A DNA stretch of 64,000 nt from JADJNY01 sp046349615 (GTDB taxonomy: Bacteria; Planctomycetota; UBA1135; GCA-002686595). Shown here piece by piece: positions 1 through 8,201 of this stretch. The number at the start of each line of letters is the position of its first letter. The first letter of the stretch is position 1. Location: contig JAXMBZ010000007.1 of NCBI GenBank assembly GCA_046349615.1, positions 124,001-188,000 on the forward strand, read 5' to 3'. The notes beneath the pieces were generated by a model, which had not been told where the DNA came from, ran no database searches, and saw only the letters and a list, made by a program, of their open reading frames with translations. The position numbers and the translations under genes were made by a program.

Positions 1-1206
1 CTTCTGCACGCACTGGAACTCGTTCTCGGCGCGCACGATCGCGGGGCGCACGAACGAGCCCTTCTTGAGCTTGCCCGGGAGCGAGAGCACCTCGCCGCCG
101 TAGACGACCTTGCCGCCTTCCTTCTTCGCGAGGGAAAGCGCCGCCTGCATGTTGTCGACCGCGACCTGGTCGATCAGCGGACCGCACAGCGTGCCCCTCT
201 TCATCGGGTCGCCGATCGGGATGCCCGCGTAGGCCTTGACGAGGCGCTTCTCGAGTTCGTCCGCGACCTTCTCGTGCACGAGGATGCGCCGCGTCGTGGT
301 GCAGCGCTGTCCGGCCGTGCCGACCGCGCCGAACAGGATCGAGCGCAGCGCCATGTCGAGGTCCGCGTCGTCCATCACGACGATCGCGTTGTTGCCGCCG
401 CACTCGAGGATCGCCTTCGCGAAGCGCGCGCCGAGACGCGACGCGACGTGCTTGCCGACCTCGGACGAGCCCGTGAACGACACGAGCGGCAGGCGCGGGT
501 CGTCGACGAGCCGCTGCGCGACGTCCTCGTTCGTGCCGATGCACAAAGTCGCGAGCGCGCCGAAGCCCTCCTCCTCGAGCACGCCGCGGCACACGTTCGT
601 CATCGCGATCGCGGTCAGCGGCGCCTTGGGCGACGGCTTCCACACGCACGCGTCGCCGCAGACGAACGCGAGCATCGAGTTCCACGCCCACACCGCGGCG
701 GGGAAGTTGAACGCGGTGACGACGCCGACGACGCCGAGCGGGTGCCACTGCTCCTTCATCGAGTGCCCGGGGCGCTCGCTCGGCATCGTCAGGCCGTAGA
801 GCATGCGCGACTGTCCCACCGCGAAGTCGGCGATGTCGATCGCCTCCTGCACTTCGCCGAGGCCTTCCTGGAGGATCTTGCCGACCTCCATCGTCACGAG
901 CTTGCCGAGCGGCTCCTTCTTCGCGCGCAGCTCGTTGCCGATGCGGCGCACGATCTCGCCGCGGCGCGGAGCGGGCACGGTGCGCCAACGCAGGAACGCG
1001 TCCTCTGCGGCGGCGACGCACGTCTCGTACTCCTTCGCGGTCGCCTGCTTGACGCGTCCGAGCACCTCGCCCGTCGCGGGGTTCTTGCTCTCGAGTTCGG
1101 GCCCGGAGGTCTTGAGCCAGCGCCCGGCGTACGCGCCGCTGTGGACGGGGTCGATGCCGAGCTCGCGGAGGACGTCGTTCGTGGAGGCGTTCGCGGTGGA
1201 GGTCAT
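1..1206 (-). CDS. Aldehyde dehydrogenase, ALDH7 type (probable aminoadipate-semialdehyde/piperideine-6-carboxylate dehydrogenase), 3' end outside window
   Basis: NAD-dependent oxidation of an aldehyde to the acid; by family, most likely L-2-aminoadipate-6-semialdehyde. The 402 residues present hold the NAD-binding region (FNFPAAVWAWNSML, KPSPKAPLT), the nucleotide loop FTGSSEVGK, the general base in ILECGGNN and the catalytic Cys in AGQRCTTTRR. The ECGGNN and AGQRCTT forms are typical of the ALDH7A1/AmaB group. The ATG at 1206 is preceded at 8 nt by TATCGT with no Shine-Dalgarno site. The C-terminal fifth or so lies beyond the left edge. The L-lysine 6-aminotransferase at 29.2-30.5 kb would make its substrate. 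Family assignment is firm; the exact substrate is inferred. Confidence 0.88.
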   Translation of the reverse strand, partial: MTSTANASTNDVLRELGIDPVHSGAYAGRWLKTSGPELESKNPATGEVLGRVKQATAKEYETCVAAAEDAFLRWRTVPAPRRGEIVRRIGNELRAKKEPLGKLVTMEVGKILQEGLGEVQEAIDIADFAVGQSRMLYGLTMPSERPGHSMKEQWHPLGVVGVVTAFNFPAAVWAWNSMLAFVCGDACVWKPSPKAPLTAIAMTNVCRGVLEEEGFGALATLCIGTNEDVAQRLVDDPRLPLVSFTGSSEVGKHVASRLGARFAKAILECGGNNAIVVMDDADLDMALRSILFGAVGTAGQRCTTTRRILVHEKVADELEKRLVKAYAGIPIGDPMKRGTLCGPLIDQVAVDNMQAALSLAKKEGGKVVYGGEVLSLPGKLKKGSFVRPAIVRAENEFQCVQK

Positions 1207-1214
1207 GGGCGGAG

Positions 1215-1220
1215 ACGATA
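1215..1220 (-). promoter_or_regulatory. -10-like hexamer TATCGT for the aldehyde dehydrogenase
   Basis: TATCGT on the minus strand ends 8 nt before the ATG at 1206. A start point about 7 nt downstream of the hexamer would fall at or next to the ATG, giving a leaderless or nearly leaderless message. No ribosome binding site is visible. Confidence 0.5.
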
Positions 1221-1285
1221 CAAGGCCACCGCGCCGCGCGCGAGACGTCGCGCACGCGGAGTCGCGCGGCCGAGTTCGCCCGCGC

Positions 1286-3286
1286 TCAATCGTCCCAGTC
1301 GTCGCTGCGGAACGACGACGCGGAGAGCCCCGCCGAGTTCACGAGCGCCCCGAGATCCGCGGCGTGGAACGCGTAGCGCACCGCGACCGGCGCCGCGACC
1401 GCGGGCGAGGTCACGACGAGCGCCGAGCCGTCGACGCGCGCGGTCGCGGGGTGGAACACGCGGTCCGCGCCGGCGAGTTCGAACAGGGCGTCCTTCGTCG
1501 GCCGGAGCTCGAGCCCGTCCGCGTCGTCGAGGAGCACGCGCGCGTTCGCACCCTCGACCACGAGCGCGCGGAAGCTCGGTCCGCGGTCGACGACCTCCGC
1601 GCGGCCGTACGTCCGCCGCAGCGCGATGCGCGCGAGGCGCTCGCCGACCGTCTGCTTGTCCTTCGGGTGGATGTCGTCCTTCTCGCCGACGTCCATCGTC
1701 ACCGCGACGCCCGTGTTCGGGAGCGCGAGCGCGCGGAGCTGCGCCTCGCGCAGGCGCGCGGCCTCGCCGCGATCGCCGTCGTACGAAAACGGCGCGATCT
1801 GCACGAAGAGGAACGGGAGCTTCGGCGCGCGGAACGACGCGCGCCAGTCCTCGATCAGCGCGGGGAAGAGCGTGCGATACTGCTTCCACCGTCCGACGTT
1901 CGCCTCGCCCTGGTACCAGAGCACGCCGGCGAACGTCGCGTCGCGGAGCGGGTCGATCATCCCGTGGCGCAGGCTCGCGGGCATCCACGGCGCGAGCGCG
2001 TCCTCGACCGGGAACGCGCCGAGCTCGGCGAGGCTCGCGCCGACCCGCAGCTCCCACGCGCCCGCGAGCGAGACGCCCTTCCCCGGCGCGACGGAGCGCG
2101 GGCGCAGCTCGTAATGGTCCGCCGACTGCCCCATCCCACCGCCGCCGCCCGTGTCGAGCGCGCGGACCGCGACGACGAGCCTGCCGTTCGCGCGCTGCGT
2201 CAACGCAGCGGGCACGACGTAGTGCCGGAGCTCGGCCCAGTGCCCCATCGCGTCCGTGCGTCCGACCTCGACGCCGTTCACGTACGCCGTGTCCATGTCG
2301 TCGATCGAGCCGAGCTCGAGCAGGAGCTCGAGCCCCGCCCACTCCGCGGGGATCGGCACGCTGCGCCGGTACCACGCGACGCCGTCGAAGGCAGCGAGCG
2401 GCCCGTCCCAGCCGCCGGGCACGTTCGCCGCGCGCCACGGCCCGCGCTCGGGCGCGTCGAGCTCGGCGACCGGCTCGCGCGCGTCGAGCCGCGTCCACCA
2501 GTTCACGCGCGCACGGCGCGCCTCCTCCGCGAGGTCGCCCGCGTGCTCGCGCTCGCGCTTCACGCGCGCGAGCCCGTCCGCGAAGCCGCCGTGGCGCTCG
2601 ACGGCTTCCTCGCTCATCCACGCCTCGGCCGGCGTGCCGCCCCAATCGGCGGTGACGACGCCGACGGGCACGCCGAGCTCCGCGTGCAGGTTGCGCGCGA
2701 AGAAGAAGGCCGTGGCGGAGAAGCGCGCGACCGTCTCGGGCGTCGCGACCTTCCACGCGCCCTCGACGTCGTCCTCCGCGCGCGCGGAGATCCGGTTCGC
2801 GACGTCGAAGAGGCGGAGCTTCGGCAGGTCGGCCTTCGCGCACTCTGCCTGCCAGTCCTTCACGCCGCCGTAGCCGCCGGGCACGTCGCCGACCCACATC
2901 TCCATGTTCGACTGGCCCGAACCGAGCCACACCTCGCCGACGAGCACGTCTTCGACGCGCTTCGTCTCGCCGTTCGAGCGCACGTCGAGCGTGAACGGTC
3001 CGCCCGCGGCGGGCGTGCGCACGTTCGCGACGAAGCGCCCGTCCAGGCCGGCCTCCGTGCGCACGACGCCGCCCGTCCAACTCGGCGCGACCTCGACGGG
3101 CGCGCCGGGCGCGCTCCAGCCCCACACGCGCACGACGCTCTCGCGTTGCAGCACCATGTGGTCGGAGACGAAGCGCGGTAGACGCAGCGCGGGCCCGCTC
3201 GGCGGCGCCGGCGGGACGGGTGCGGGGCGAGCACAGACGGAGAGGAGGAGCAGGAGGGACGCAGAGACGGCGGACGCGCGGAGCAT
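1286..3286 (-). CDS. Secreted sialate O-acetylesterase (SASA/SGNH-type esterase)
   Basis: Removes O-acetyl groups from sialic acid or related sugars on polysaccharides outside the cytoplasm. The 666-residue protein starts at MLRASAVSAS, whose hydrophobic run (about 8-19) is a signal peptide. The nucleophile motif GSGQSNMEM is at 122-130 (Ser126), GVLWYQGEANVG near 454-465, and the acid/base motif DDIHPKDK at 537-544 (His540). A jelly-roll-like inserted region (about 260-400, with YVNGVEVGRTD) is usual in this family. An in-frame upstream ATG at 3439 would bury the signal peptide behind about 50 Arg-rich residues, so 3286 is preferred. TATCGT lies 32 nt upstream. It probably acts in complex-glycan degradation. 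Confidence 0.87.
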   Translation of the reverse strand: MLRASAVSASLLLLLSVCARPAPVPPAPPSGPALRLPRFVSDHMVLQRESVVRVWGWSAPGAPVEVAPSWTGGVVRTEAGLDGRFVANVRTPAAGGPFTLDVRSNGETKRVEDVLVGEVWLGSGQSNMEMWVGDVPGGYGGVKDWQAECAKADLPKLRLFDVANRISARAEDDVEGAWKVATPETVARFSATAFFFARNLHAELGVPVGVVTADWGGTPAEAWMSEEAVERHGGFADGLARVKREREHAGDLAEEARRARVNWWTRLDAREPVAELDAPERGPWRAANVPGGWDGPLAAFDGVAWYRRSVPIPAEWAGLELLLELGSIDDMDTAYVNGVEVGRTDAMGHWAELRHYVVPAALTQRANGRLVVAVRALDTGGGGGMGQSADHYELRPRSVAPGKGVSLAGAWELRVGASLAELGAFPVEDALAPWMPASLRHGMIDPLRDATFAGVLWYQGEANVGRWKQYRTLFPALIEDWRASFRAPKLPFLFVQIAPFSYDGDRGEAARLREAQLRALALPNTGVAVTMDVGEKDDIHPKDKQTVGERLARIALRRTYGRAEVVDRGPSFRALVVEGANARVLLDDADGLELRPTKDALFELAGADRVFHPATARVDGSALVVTSPAVAAPVAVRYAFHAADLGALVNSAGLSASSFRSDDWDD

Positions 3287-3537
3287 GCGGGGGCCTCGAA
3301 TCGGACCGGGGAGCGCGCACGATACCGCGCGGGCGTCCGGGCCGGAGCGCGCGATCCGGGCGGGACGTCGGCTCGGTCGTGTGAACGCAGCGAGGCTTCC
3401 GCGGGGGCCGGGCACGCCGAGCCGTCGCCGCTCGCTCACCGCGCCGTCCGTGTTCCCTCCGCGCTCCGACCGACCCGATGCGCGCGGCCGACGCCCGCTC
3501 CGCTCCTTGCCCGATCGACGCCCGCGAGCCGCGACGT

Positions 3538-3543
3538 TATCCT
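3538..3543 (+). promoter_or_regulatory. -10-like hexamer TATCCT upstream of ettA
   Basis: TATCCT ends 12 nt before the ATG at 3556, with no Shine-Dalgarno sequence between. It fits the TANNNT pattern seen before many genes in this window and implies a very short 5' leader. Confidence 0.5.
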
Positions 3544-3555
3544 CTTCGCCCTCCC

Positions 3556-5226
3556 ATGGCGGACAAGATCATCTACCAGCTCCAGGACCTGAAGAAGTAC
3601 TTCGGTCAGCGCGAGGTGCTCAAGGGCATCACGCTCGCCTTCCTCGAAGGCGCCAAGATCGGCGTCATCGGCGCGAACGGCGCCGGCAAGTCGACGCTGC
3701 TCAAGATCATCGCGGGCGTCGACAAGCAGTTCGAAGGCACGGCGAAAGCCGTCGGCGACCTCTCGATCGGCTACCTCGCGCAGGAACCGCCGCTGAACGA
3801 GGAGCTCAGCGTGCTCGGCAACCTGCGCGAAGCCGTCAAGCCGCTGCTCGACATCGAGAAGCGCTACAACGAGCTCGCCGAGGCCGGCGACATGGGCGAC
3901 GAGTTCATGCACCTCTCCGAGCTCATGGAGCACAAGGAGATCTGGGAGCTCGACAGCCGTCTCGAGCAGGCCGCGGAGGCGCTCAAGCTGCCGCCGATGG
4001 ACGCGGACGTGGGTAAGCTCTCGGGCGGCGAGCGCCGTCGTGTCGCGCTCGCGAAGCTGCTCATGTCGCACCCCGACATGCTGCTCCTCGACGAGCCGAC
4101 GAACCACCTCGACGCGGACACGGTCGAGTGGCTCGAGCACCATTTGAAGGAGTACCACGGCGCCGTGATCCTGATCACGCACGACCGCTACTTCCTCGAC
4201 AACGTCGTGAGCTGGATGCTCGAGGTCGAGCGCGGCCGCGGCATCCCGTACAAGGGCAACTACTCCGACTACCTCGCCGCGAAGGCGAAGATCAACCAGG
4301 AGCGCGCCGCGAAGGAAGCGGACCGCGAGAAGACGATCGACCGCGAGCGCGAGTGGCTCGGCCAGTCGCCGTCCGCGCGCCGCAAGCGCTCGAAGTCGCG
4401 CATGGAGCGCTACAAGCAGCTCCTCGAGGAGAAGGCGGACGCCGCCGTCGACATGGTCGAGCTGCGCATCCCGCCGGGACCGCGCCTCGGCGACAAGGTG
4501 ATCGTGTTCGACCACGTCACGAAGGGCTACGGCGGCCGCACGCTGATCCACGACCTCAGCTTCGAGATGAAGCCGGGCTCGATCCTCGGCATCGTCGGCG
4601 CGAACGGGATGGGCAAGACGACCTTGCTCCGCATGATCCGCGGGCAGGAGAAGCCCGACAAGGGCACCGTGACGATCGGCAGCACCGTGATGCTGCGCTA
4701 CCTCGACCAGTCGCGCGCGATCCTCGACGACCAGAAGTCGGTGTACGACAACATCACCGAGGGGAACCCGCAGATCCCCTACGGCGGCAAGGTGCTCGAC
4801 GGCCGCGCGTACGTCGCGCGCTTCAACTTCAAGGGCGAGGACCAGCAGAAGCTCCTCGGCGAGTGCTCGGGCGGGATGCGCAACCGCGTGCTGCTCGCGA
4901 AGATGCTGCGCGAGCCGGCCAACGTCATCATGATGGACGAGCCGACGAACGACCTCGACCTCGACACGCTGCGCGTGCTCGAGGAGGCGCTGCAGGAGTA
5001 CACGGGCTCCGCGATCGTCGTCAGCCACGACCGGTACTTCCTGAACCGCGTCGCGACGAACATCCTGTCGTTCGAAGGCGAGGTCGAAGACGGCAAGGGC
5101 CCGGAGATCCACTTCTTCCCCGGCGACTACGAGGAATACCACGAGTGGCGCGAGAAGGACCGCGCGAAGCGCGGCATCGGCGCCGTGTCGAAGGCCGGGA
5201 AGTACCGCAAGCTCCTGCGCGACTGA
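3556..5226 (+). CDS. ettA: Energy-dependent translational throttle protein EttA (ABC-F ATPase)
   Basis: ABC-F protein that binds the ribosomal E site and gates translation according to the ATP/ADP ratio; cytoplasmic, not a transporter. At 556 residues it matches EttA in length. It has two ATPase domains: Walker A GANGAGKST, signature LSGGERRRVALAK and DEPTNHLD in the first; GANGMGKTT, ECSGGMRNRVLLAK and DEPTNDLD in the second. Between them lies the basic arm/linker (NYSDYLAAKAK, then PSARRKRSKSRMERY) characteristic of EttA. The start MADKIIYQLQDLKKYFG is the conserved family start; an in-frame ATG 78 nt upstream is not supported. The second signature lacks the usual leading Leu (CSGG rather than LSGG). 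Confidence 0.95.
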   Translation: MADKIIYQLQDLKKYFGQREVLKGITLAFLEGAKIGVIGANGAGKSTLLKIIAGVDKQFEGTAKAVGDLSIGYLAQEPPLNEELSVLGNLREAVKPLLDIEKRYNELAEAGDMGDEFMHLSELMEHKEIWELDSRLEQAAEALKLPPMDADVGKLSGGERRRVALAKLLMSHPDMLLLDEPTNHLDADTVEWLEHHLKEYHGAVILITHDRYFLDNVVSWMLEVERGRGIPYKGNYSDYLAAKAKINQERAAKEADREKTIDREREWLGQSPSARRKRSKSRMERYKQLLEEKADAAVDMVELRIPPGPRLGDKVIVFDHVTKGYGGRTLIHDLSFEMKPGSILGIVGANGMGKTTLLRMIRGQEKPDKGTVTIGSTVMLRYLDQSRAILDDQKSVYDNITEGNPQIPYGGKVLDGRAYVARFNFKGEDQQKLLGECSGGMRNRVLLAKMLREPANVIMMDEPTNDLDLDTLRVLEEALQEYTGSAIVVSHDRYFLNRVATNILSFEGEVEDGKGPEIHFFPGDYEEYHEWREKDRAKRGIGAVSKAGKYRKLLRD

Positions 5227-5269
5227 CGCGCGGCCTCGGAGTCGACGCGCCGCGCGCAGGAGGAACGTC

Positions 5270-5857
5270 ATGAAGGGCCCGCGCCTGTACACGACGGAGG
5301 AGCTCGTGTTCGCGCCCGAGGTGGCGCTCGCGCGGGCGATCCTCGCGAGCTACGCGCCGTGGTGCGAGGCGCAGCGCGCGGAGAAGGAGCGCATGCTGCG
5401 CTTCGTCGACGAGCATCTGGAGGACGCGCACCAGCGGACGCTGCTCGTCGGGCATCTGACGGCGTCCGCGCTCGTGCTCGACGCCGACGGCGAGCGCGCG
5501 CTGCTCACGCACCACAAGAAGCTCGGGCGCTGGCTCCAACTCGGCGGCCACTGCGACGGCGACGCGAACCTGCCGGGCGTCGCGCTGCGCGAGTGCCTCG
5601 AGGAGAGCGGGATCGAGGGGCTCGCGATCGATCCCGCGCCGATCGACGTCGACGTGCACGTGATCCCCGCGCGCAAGGACGAGCCCGAGCACCTGCACCT
5701 CGACACGCGCTTCGTCGTGCACGCGCCGCAAGGTGCGCGTGAGGTGCTCAGCGACGAGTCGATCGCCCTGCGATGGTTCCGCCCCGACGAGCTCGCGACG
5801 ATTCCCACGGACGAGTCGGTGCGCCGTCTGTTCGAGCGGGCGTTTGGCGCGCGCTAG
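5270..5857 (+). CDS. Nudix hydrolase family protein
   Basis: Predicted to hydrolyse a nucleoside diphosphate linked to another moiety; substrate unknown. The 195-residue protein has an N-terminal helical extension (1-60) and a Nudix fold with the box G-x5-A-x7-RECLEESGI around residues 93-115. The metal-binding RECLEES core is intact, but the first conserved Glu of the classical box is Ala here. An AGGAGG site 8 nt upstream supports the ATG at 5270. It follows ettA by 43 nt in the same direction and may be co-transcribed. It ends 19 nt before the convergent DsrE-like gene. Confidence 0.85.
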   Translation: MKGPRLYTTEELVFAPEVALARAILASYAPWCEAQRAEKERMLRFVDEHLEDAHQRTLLVGHLTASALVLDADGERALLTHHKKLGRWLQLGGHCDGDANLPGVALRECLEESGIEGLAIDPAPIDVDVHVIPARKDEPEHLHLDTRFVVHAPQGAREVLSDESIALRWFRPDELATIPTDESVRRLFERAFGAR

Positions 5858-5876
5858 GCGCGCGAGCGCTCCTCGA

Positions 5877-6203
5877 TCAGAGCGTGATCACCTTCGCCGC
5901 CCGATCCAGCTCCTTCAGGATCGAGTCCATGTCCGACACCTTCCCCACCTTCGGCGCGATCCCGAAGTGCGTGAGGCACGTCCCGCACGGCACGAGATCG
6001 ACGCCGCGCTCCTCGAGCAGCGCGAGCTCCGCCAGCACCGGCGAGTCCTCCGCGACGAGCTTGACGCCCGAGTTGTAGAGCACGATCGCCTCGAACCCGC
6101 CGAGCGCGATCGCCTTCTTGAGGAACGTACCGAGGATCTTCTGACCGAGGGCCCGATCGCCGTGGCCCATCTGGTCCTGGTTCAGGACGACGACGGTGTG
6201 CAT
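5877..6203 (-). CDS. DsrE/YedF-like sulfur-relay protein
   Basis: Small cytoplasmic protein of 108 residues with the DsrE/F fold, beginning MHTVVVLNQDQMGHGD. A Cys pair in PCGTCLTHFG (C73 and C76) matches the C-terminal domain of YedF, linked to sulfane sulfur or selenium metabolism in bacteria. The GHGD segment near the N-terminus is also typical. It is transcribed away from the sulfur operon starting at 6474. In E. coli yedF sits beside the YedE transporter, so this divergent arrangement supports a shared role in sulfur handling. The persulfide-carrier function is inferred from family and neighbourhood. No clear promoter hexamer is seen, only CATGCT 6 nt upstream. Confidence 0.8.
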   Translation of the reverse strand: MHTVVVLNQDQMGHGDRALGQKILGTFLKKAIALGGFEAIVLYNSGVKLVAEDSPVLAELALLEERGVDLVPCGTCLTHFGIAPKVGKVSDMDSILKELDRAAKVITL

Positions 6204-6434
6204 GTCGGGAGCATGCCACGTCCTCGCGTCGAGCGCGAATCCCGCGCTCGGGCGCGGGCGCCGCTCGATGCCGATCGCGGCGAGCGGACGCCCCGCCGCT
6301 CGGAGCGCGCCTCGACCGCCTCGAATCACGCGCGGGTCCGCAGCGACTCCGCCCCGTGTCCGACCGGAACGCGGCCCGGATTCGTTACGACTTCCGGCGA
6401 GGACTACGCCCTCGAGCGCAGTGCACGACGCCTC

Positions 6435-6459
6435 TATCGTTCGATAGTTATATTCGAAC
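6435..6459 (+). promoter_or_regulatory. Promoter/operator of the sulfur operon (two overlapping inverted repeats over the -10)
   Basis: Two inverted repeats overlap here: TATCG-TT-CGATA (6435-6446) and GTTCGA-9 nt-TCGAAC (6439-6459). The AT-rich centre contains TATATT (6449-6454), a good -10, placing transcription start about 10-15 nt before the ATG at 6474. A GGAG site follows at 6461-6464. Symmetry over the -10 suits a dimeric winged-helix repressor, and the operon's last gene encodes an ArsR protein, so autoregulation is the simplest reading. Confidence 0.6.
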
Positions 6460-6473
6460 TGGAGACCTCCGCC

Positions 6474-7052
6474 ATGCACGCCCACCCGCTCCTCACGGCC
6501 GCGCTCGCGGCTCCGCTCCTCCTCCTCGCGTCCGGCGCGCTTCGAACCACGCCGGACGCTTCGCTTTCGCCCCGCGCGACACCGAACGCGCCGGAGTCCG
6601 TCGCGCCCGGCGCGCGCGAGCTCGACGCCGCGCTCTACCCCGAACCGATGGAGCCGCTCGCGCTGCGCGCCGCGCTGCTCGACCAGCCCGCGAACTACAG
6701 CGTGCTCGACCTGCGCTCCGCCGAGGCCTTCCTCGAGTACCACGTGCCCCACGCGCGCCGCGTCGAGCTCGCCGAGCTCGCCGCCGTCGTCGCGGCGCTC
6801 CCGACGAGCGCGCGCATCGTGCTCGTCGACCGCGACGGCACGCAGGCGTGGGCCGCCGCGGGCGCGCTCCACGTGCGCCTCGGCGACGCCGCGCCGGTCC
6901 TGCGCGTGCTCGCCGGCGGCACCGCGCGCTACTGGCGCGAGGCCGAGGTCGGTGCGCGCGCCGCGAACGCGCCGAACGCGAAGCCCGCGCCCGCCGCGCC
7001 GCCCGACTCCACGCACCCCGCACCGACGAAGCCCCGCAGCGCCGGCTGCTGA
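6474..7052 (+). CDS. Exported rhodanese-like protein lacking the catalytic Cys
   Basis: First gene of the sulfur operon; 192 residues. An N-terminal hydrophobic stretch (about 6-23) suggests export or membrane anchoring. Residues 60-155 form a rhodanese-like domain (YSVLDLRSAEAFLEYHVPHA is the CH2A-type region). The active-site loop that normally begins with Cys reads DRDGTQA (119-125), so Asp119 stands where Cys should be and sulfur transfer by the usual mechanism is not possible. The C-terminus is a Pro/Ala-rich tail ending in Cys. A role in binding or scaffolding is an inference. It stops 10 nt before the next gene, which has its own AAAGGAG site. Confidence 0.78.
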   Translation: MHAHPLLTAALAAPLLLLASGALRTTPDASLSPRATPNAPESVAPGARELDAALYPEPMEPLALRAALLDQPANYSVLDLRSAEAFLEYHVPHARRVELAELAAVVAALPTSARIVLVDRDGTQAWAAAGALHVRLGDAAPVLRVLAGGTARYWREAEVGARAANAPNAKPAPAAPPDSTHPAPTKPRSAGC

Positions 7053-7062
7053 AAGGAGCCGC

Positions 7063-7614
7063 ATGGAACCGCGTGATCGCCTCCCGCTCCAGTCCGACGC
7101 CCCGGGCGCCGACCGCTACTGGAACCCCTACGTCGCCGGCGTCGGCCTCGGCCTGACGCTGCTCCTCGCGTTCGTCGTGCTCGGCGCGGGCCTCGGCGCG
7201 TCCGGCAGCCTCGCGCGCGTCGCCGCGACCGGTGCGCACGCCGTCGCGCCCGCTGCGGTCGAGTCGAACGGCTACCTCGGTGGATGGTTCGCGCAGGGCT
7301 CGCCGCTCGCGAACTACCTCGTGTTCCTGTCGCTCGGCACGCTCCTCGGCGGCCTCGCGTCCGCGCTCCTCGCGCGCCGCGTGAGGCGGACGGTCGAGCG
7401 CGGCCCGCGCATCTCGCCCCGCGCGCGCCTCGTGTTCGCGCTCGGCGGCGGGCTCCTCGCGGGCTTCGCCGCGCGCATGGCCGGCGGTTGCACGTCGGGC
7501 CAGGCGCTGACGGGCGGCGCGCTCCTGCTCGCGGGCTCGTGGGCCTTCCTGTTGTCCGTCTTCGCGGGCGGGTTCCTCGTCGCGCCGCTCGTGCGCAAGG
7601 AGTGGACGTCGTGA
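7063..7614 (+). CDS. YeeE/YedE family membrane protein, N-terminal-half type (PmpA-like)
   Basis: Predicted thiosulfate/sulfur-compound transporter subunit in the inner membrane; 183 residues. Hydrophobic segments are at about 24-48, 82-104, 124-142 and 152-175. The conserved Cys motif GGCTSGQALTGG has Cys143 next to a membrane segment; in the YeeE structure such Cys residues pass thiosulfate through the channel. The protein is about half the length of fused YeeE/YedE and is followed directly by the complementary half, as in split PmpA/PmpB-type systems. GAAAGGAG upstream fixes the start. It overlaps the next gene by 4 nt (GTGA), indicating coupled translation. Confidence 0.85.
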   Translation: MEPRDRLPLQSDAPGADRYWNPYVAGVGLGLTLLLAFVVLGAGLGASGSLARVAATGAHAVAPAAVESNGYLGGWFAQGSPLANYLVFLSLGTLLGGLASALLARRVRRTVERGPRISPRARLVFALGGGLLAGFAARMAGGCTSGQALTGGALLLAGSWAFLLSVFAGGFLVAPLVRKEWTS

Positions 7615-8201
7615 ACCTCTTCTCGCAAGGCCTCCTCGACACGCCGCTCGGCTTCGTCCTCGCGCTCGCGATCGGCCTCGCGTTCGGCTTCTGGCTCGAG
7701 CGCGCGGGTTTCGGCTCGAGCCGAAAGCTCGCCGCGATCTTCTACTTCCGCGACTTCGCCGTGCTGCAGGTCATGTTCAGCGGGCTCGCGACCGCGGCCG
7801 TCGGCCTCTTCGTGCTCGACGCCGCGGGCGTCGTCGACGCGTCGAGCGTGTACCGCATGGACACGCACCTCGCGGCGCAGGTCGTCGGCGGGTTGATCTT
7901 CGGGGCGGGCTTCGTCGCGGGCGGCTGGTGCCCGGGCACGGCGCTCGTCGGCGCCGCGTCGGGCAAGCTCGACGCGCTCCTCTTCCTCGCGGGCGCGATG
8001 GGCGGAAGCCTCGCCTACGCGGCGCTCTGGCCCGCGCTCGCGCCGCTGCAGGACGTCGGCGCGTGCGGCGTCGCGACGCTGCCGGAGGTCCTCCACGTCT
8101 CGACGGGCGCGACCGTCGCGCTCGTGGTCGCGATGGCGCTCAGCGCCTTCGCCGCCGTGCATCTCTTCGCTCGACGCAACGCCACCGGAACCCACTCATG
8201 A
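7611..8201 (+). CDS. YeeE/YedE family membrane protein, C-terminal-half type (PmpB-like)
   Basis: Second half-size transporter protein, 196 residues, starting at GTG within GTGA shared with the previous stop; AAGGAG lies 8 nt upstream. Hydrophobic segments are near 12-28, 50-70, 88-105, 122-140 and 170-190. The conserved Cys motif is GGWCPGTALVG (Cys107). RAGFGSSRKL near the N-terminus and FYFRDFAVLQVMFSG are typical of the family. With the preceding protein it should form a complete YeeE-like unit with one reactive Cys from each half. It overlaps the following rhodanese gene by 4 nt (ATGA). Confidence 0.85.
   Translation: MNLFSQGLLDTPLGFVLALAIGLAFGFWLERAGFGSSRKLAAIFYFRDFAVLQVMFSGLATAAVGLFVLDAAGVVDASSVYRMDTHLAAQVVGGLIFGAGFVAGGWCPGTALVGAASGKLDALLFLAGAMGGSLAYAALWPALAPLQDVGACGVATLPEVLHVSTGATVALVVAMALSAFAAVHLFARRNATGTHS

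Noticed and set aside
274..2655. Long open frame on the plus strand, opposite the sialate O-acetylesterase and aldehyde dehydrogenase genes
   Set aside because: Its translation is Arg/Ala/His-rich without domains and mirrors real genes on the other strand; such open frames are expected in very G+C-rich DNA. The same applies to other long antisense frames, for example 16152-21356 and 21055-24744.
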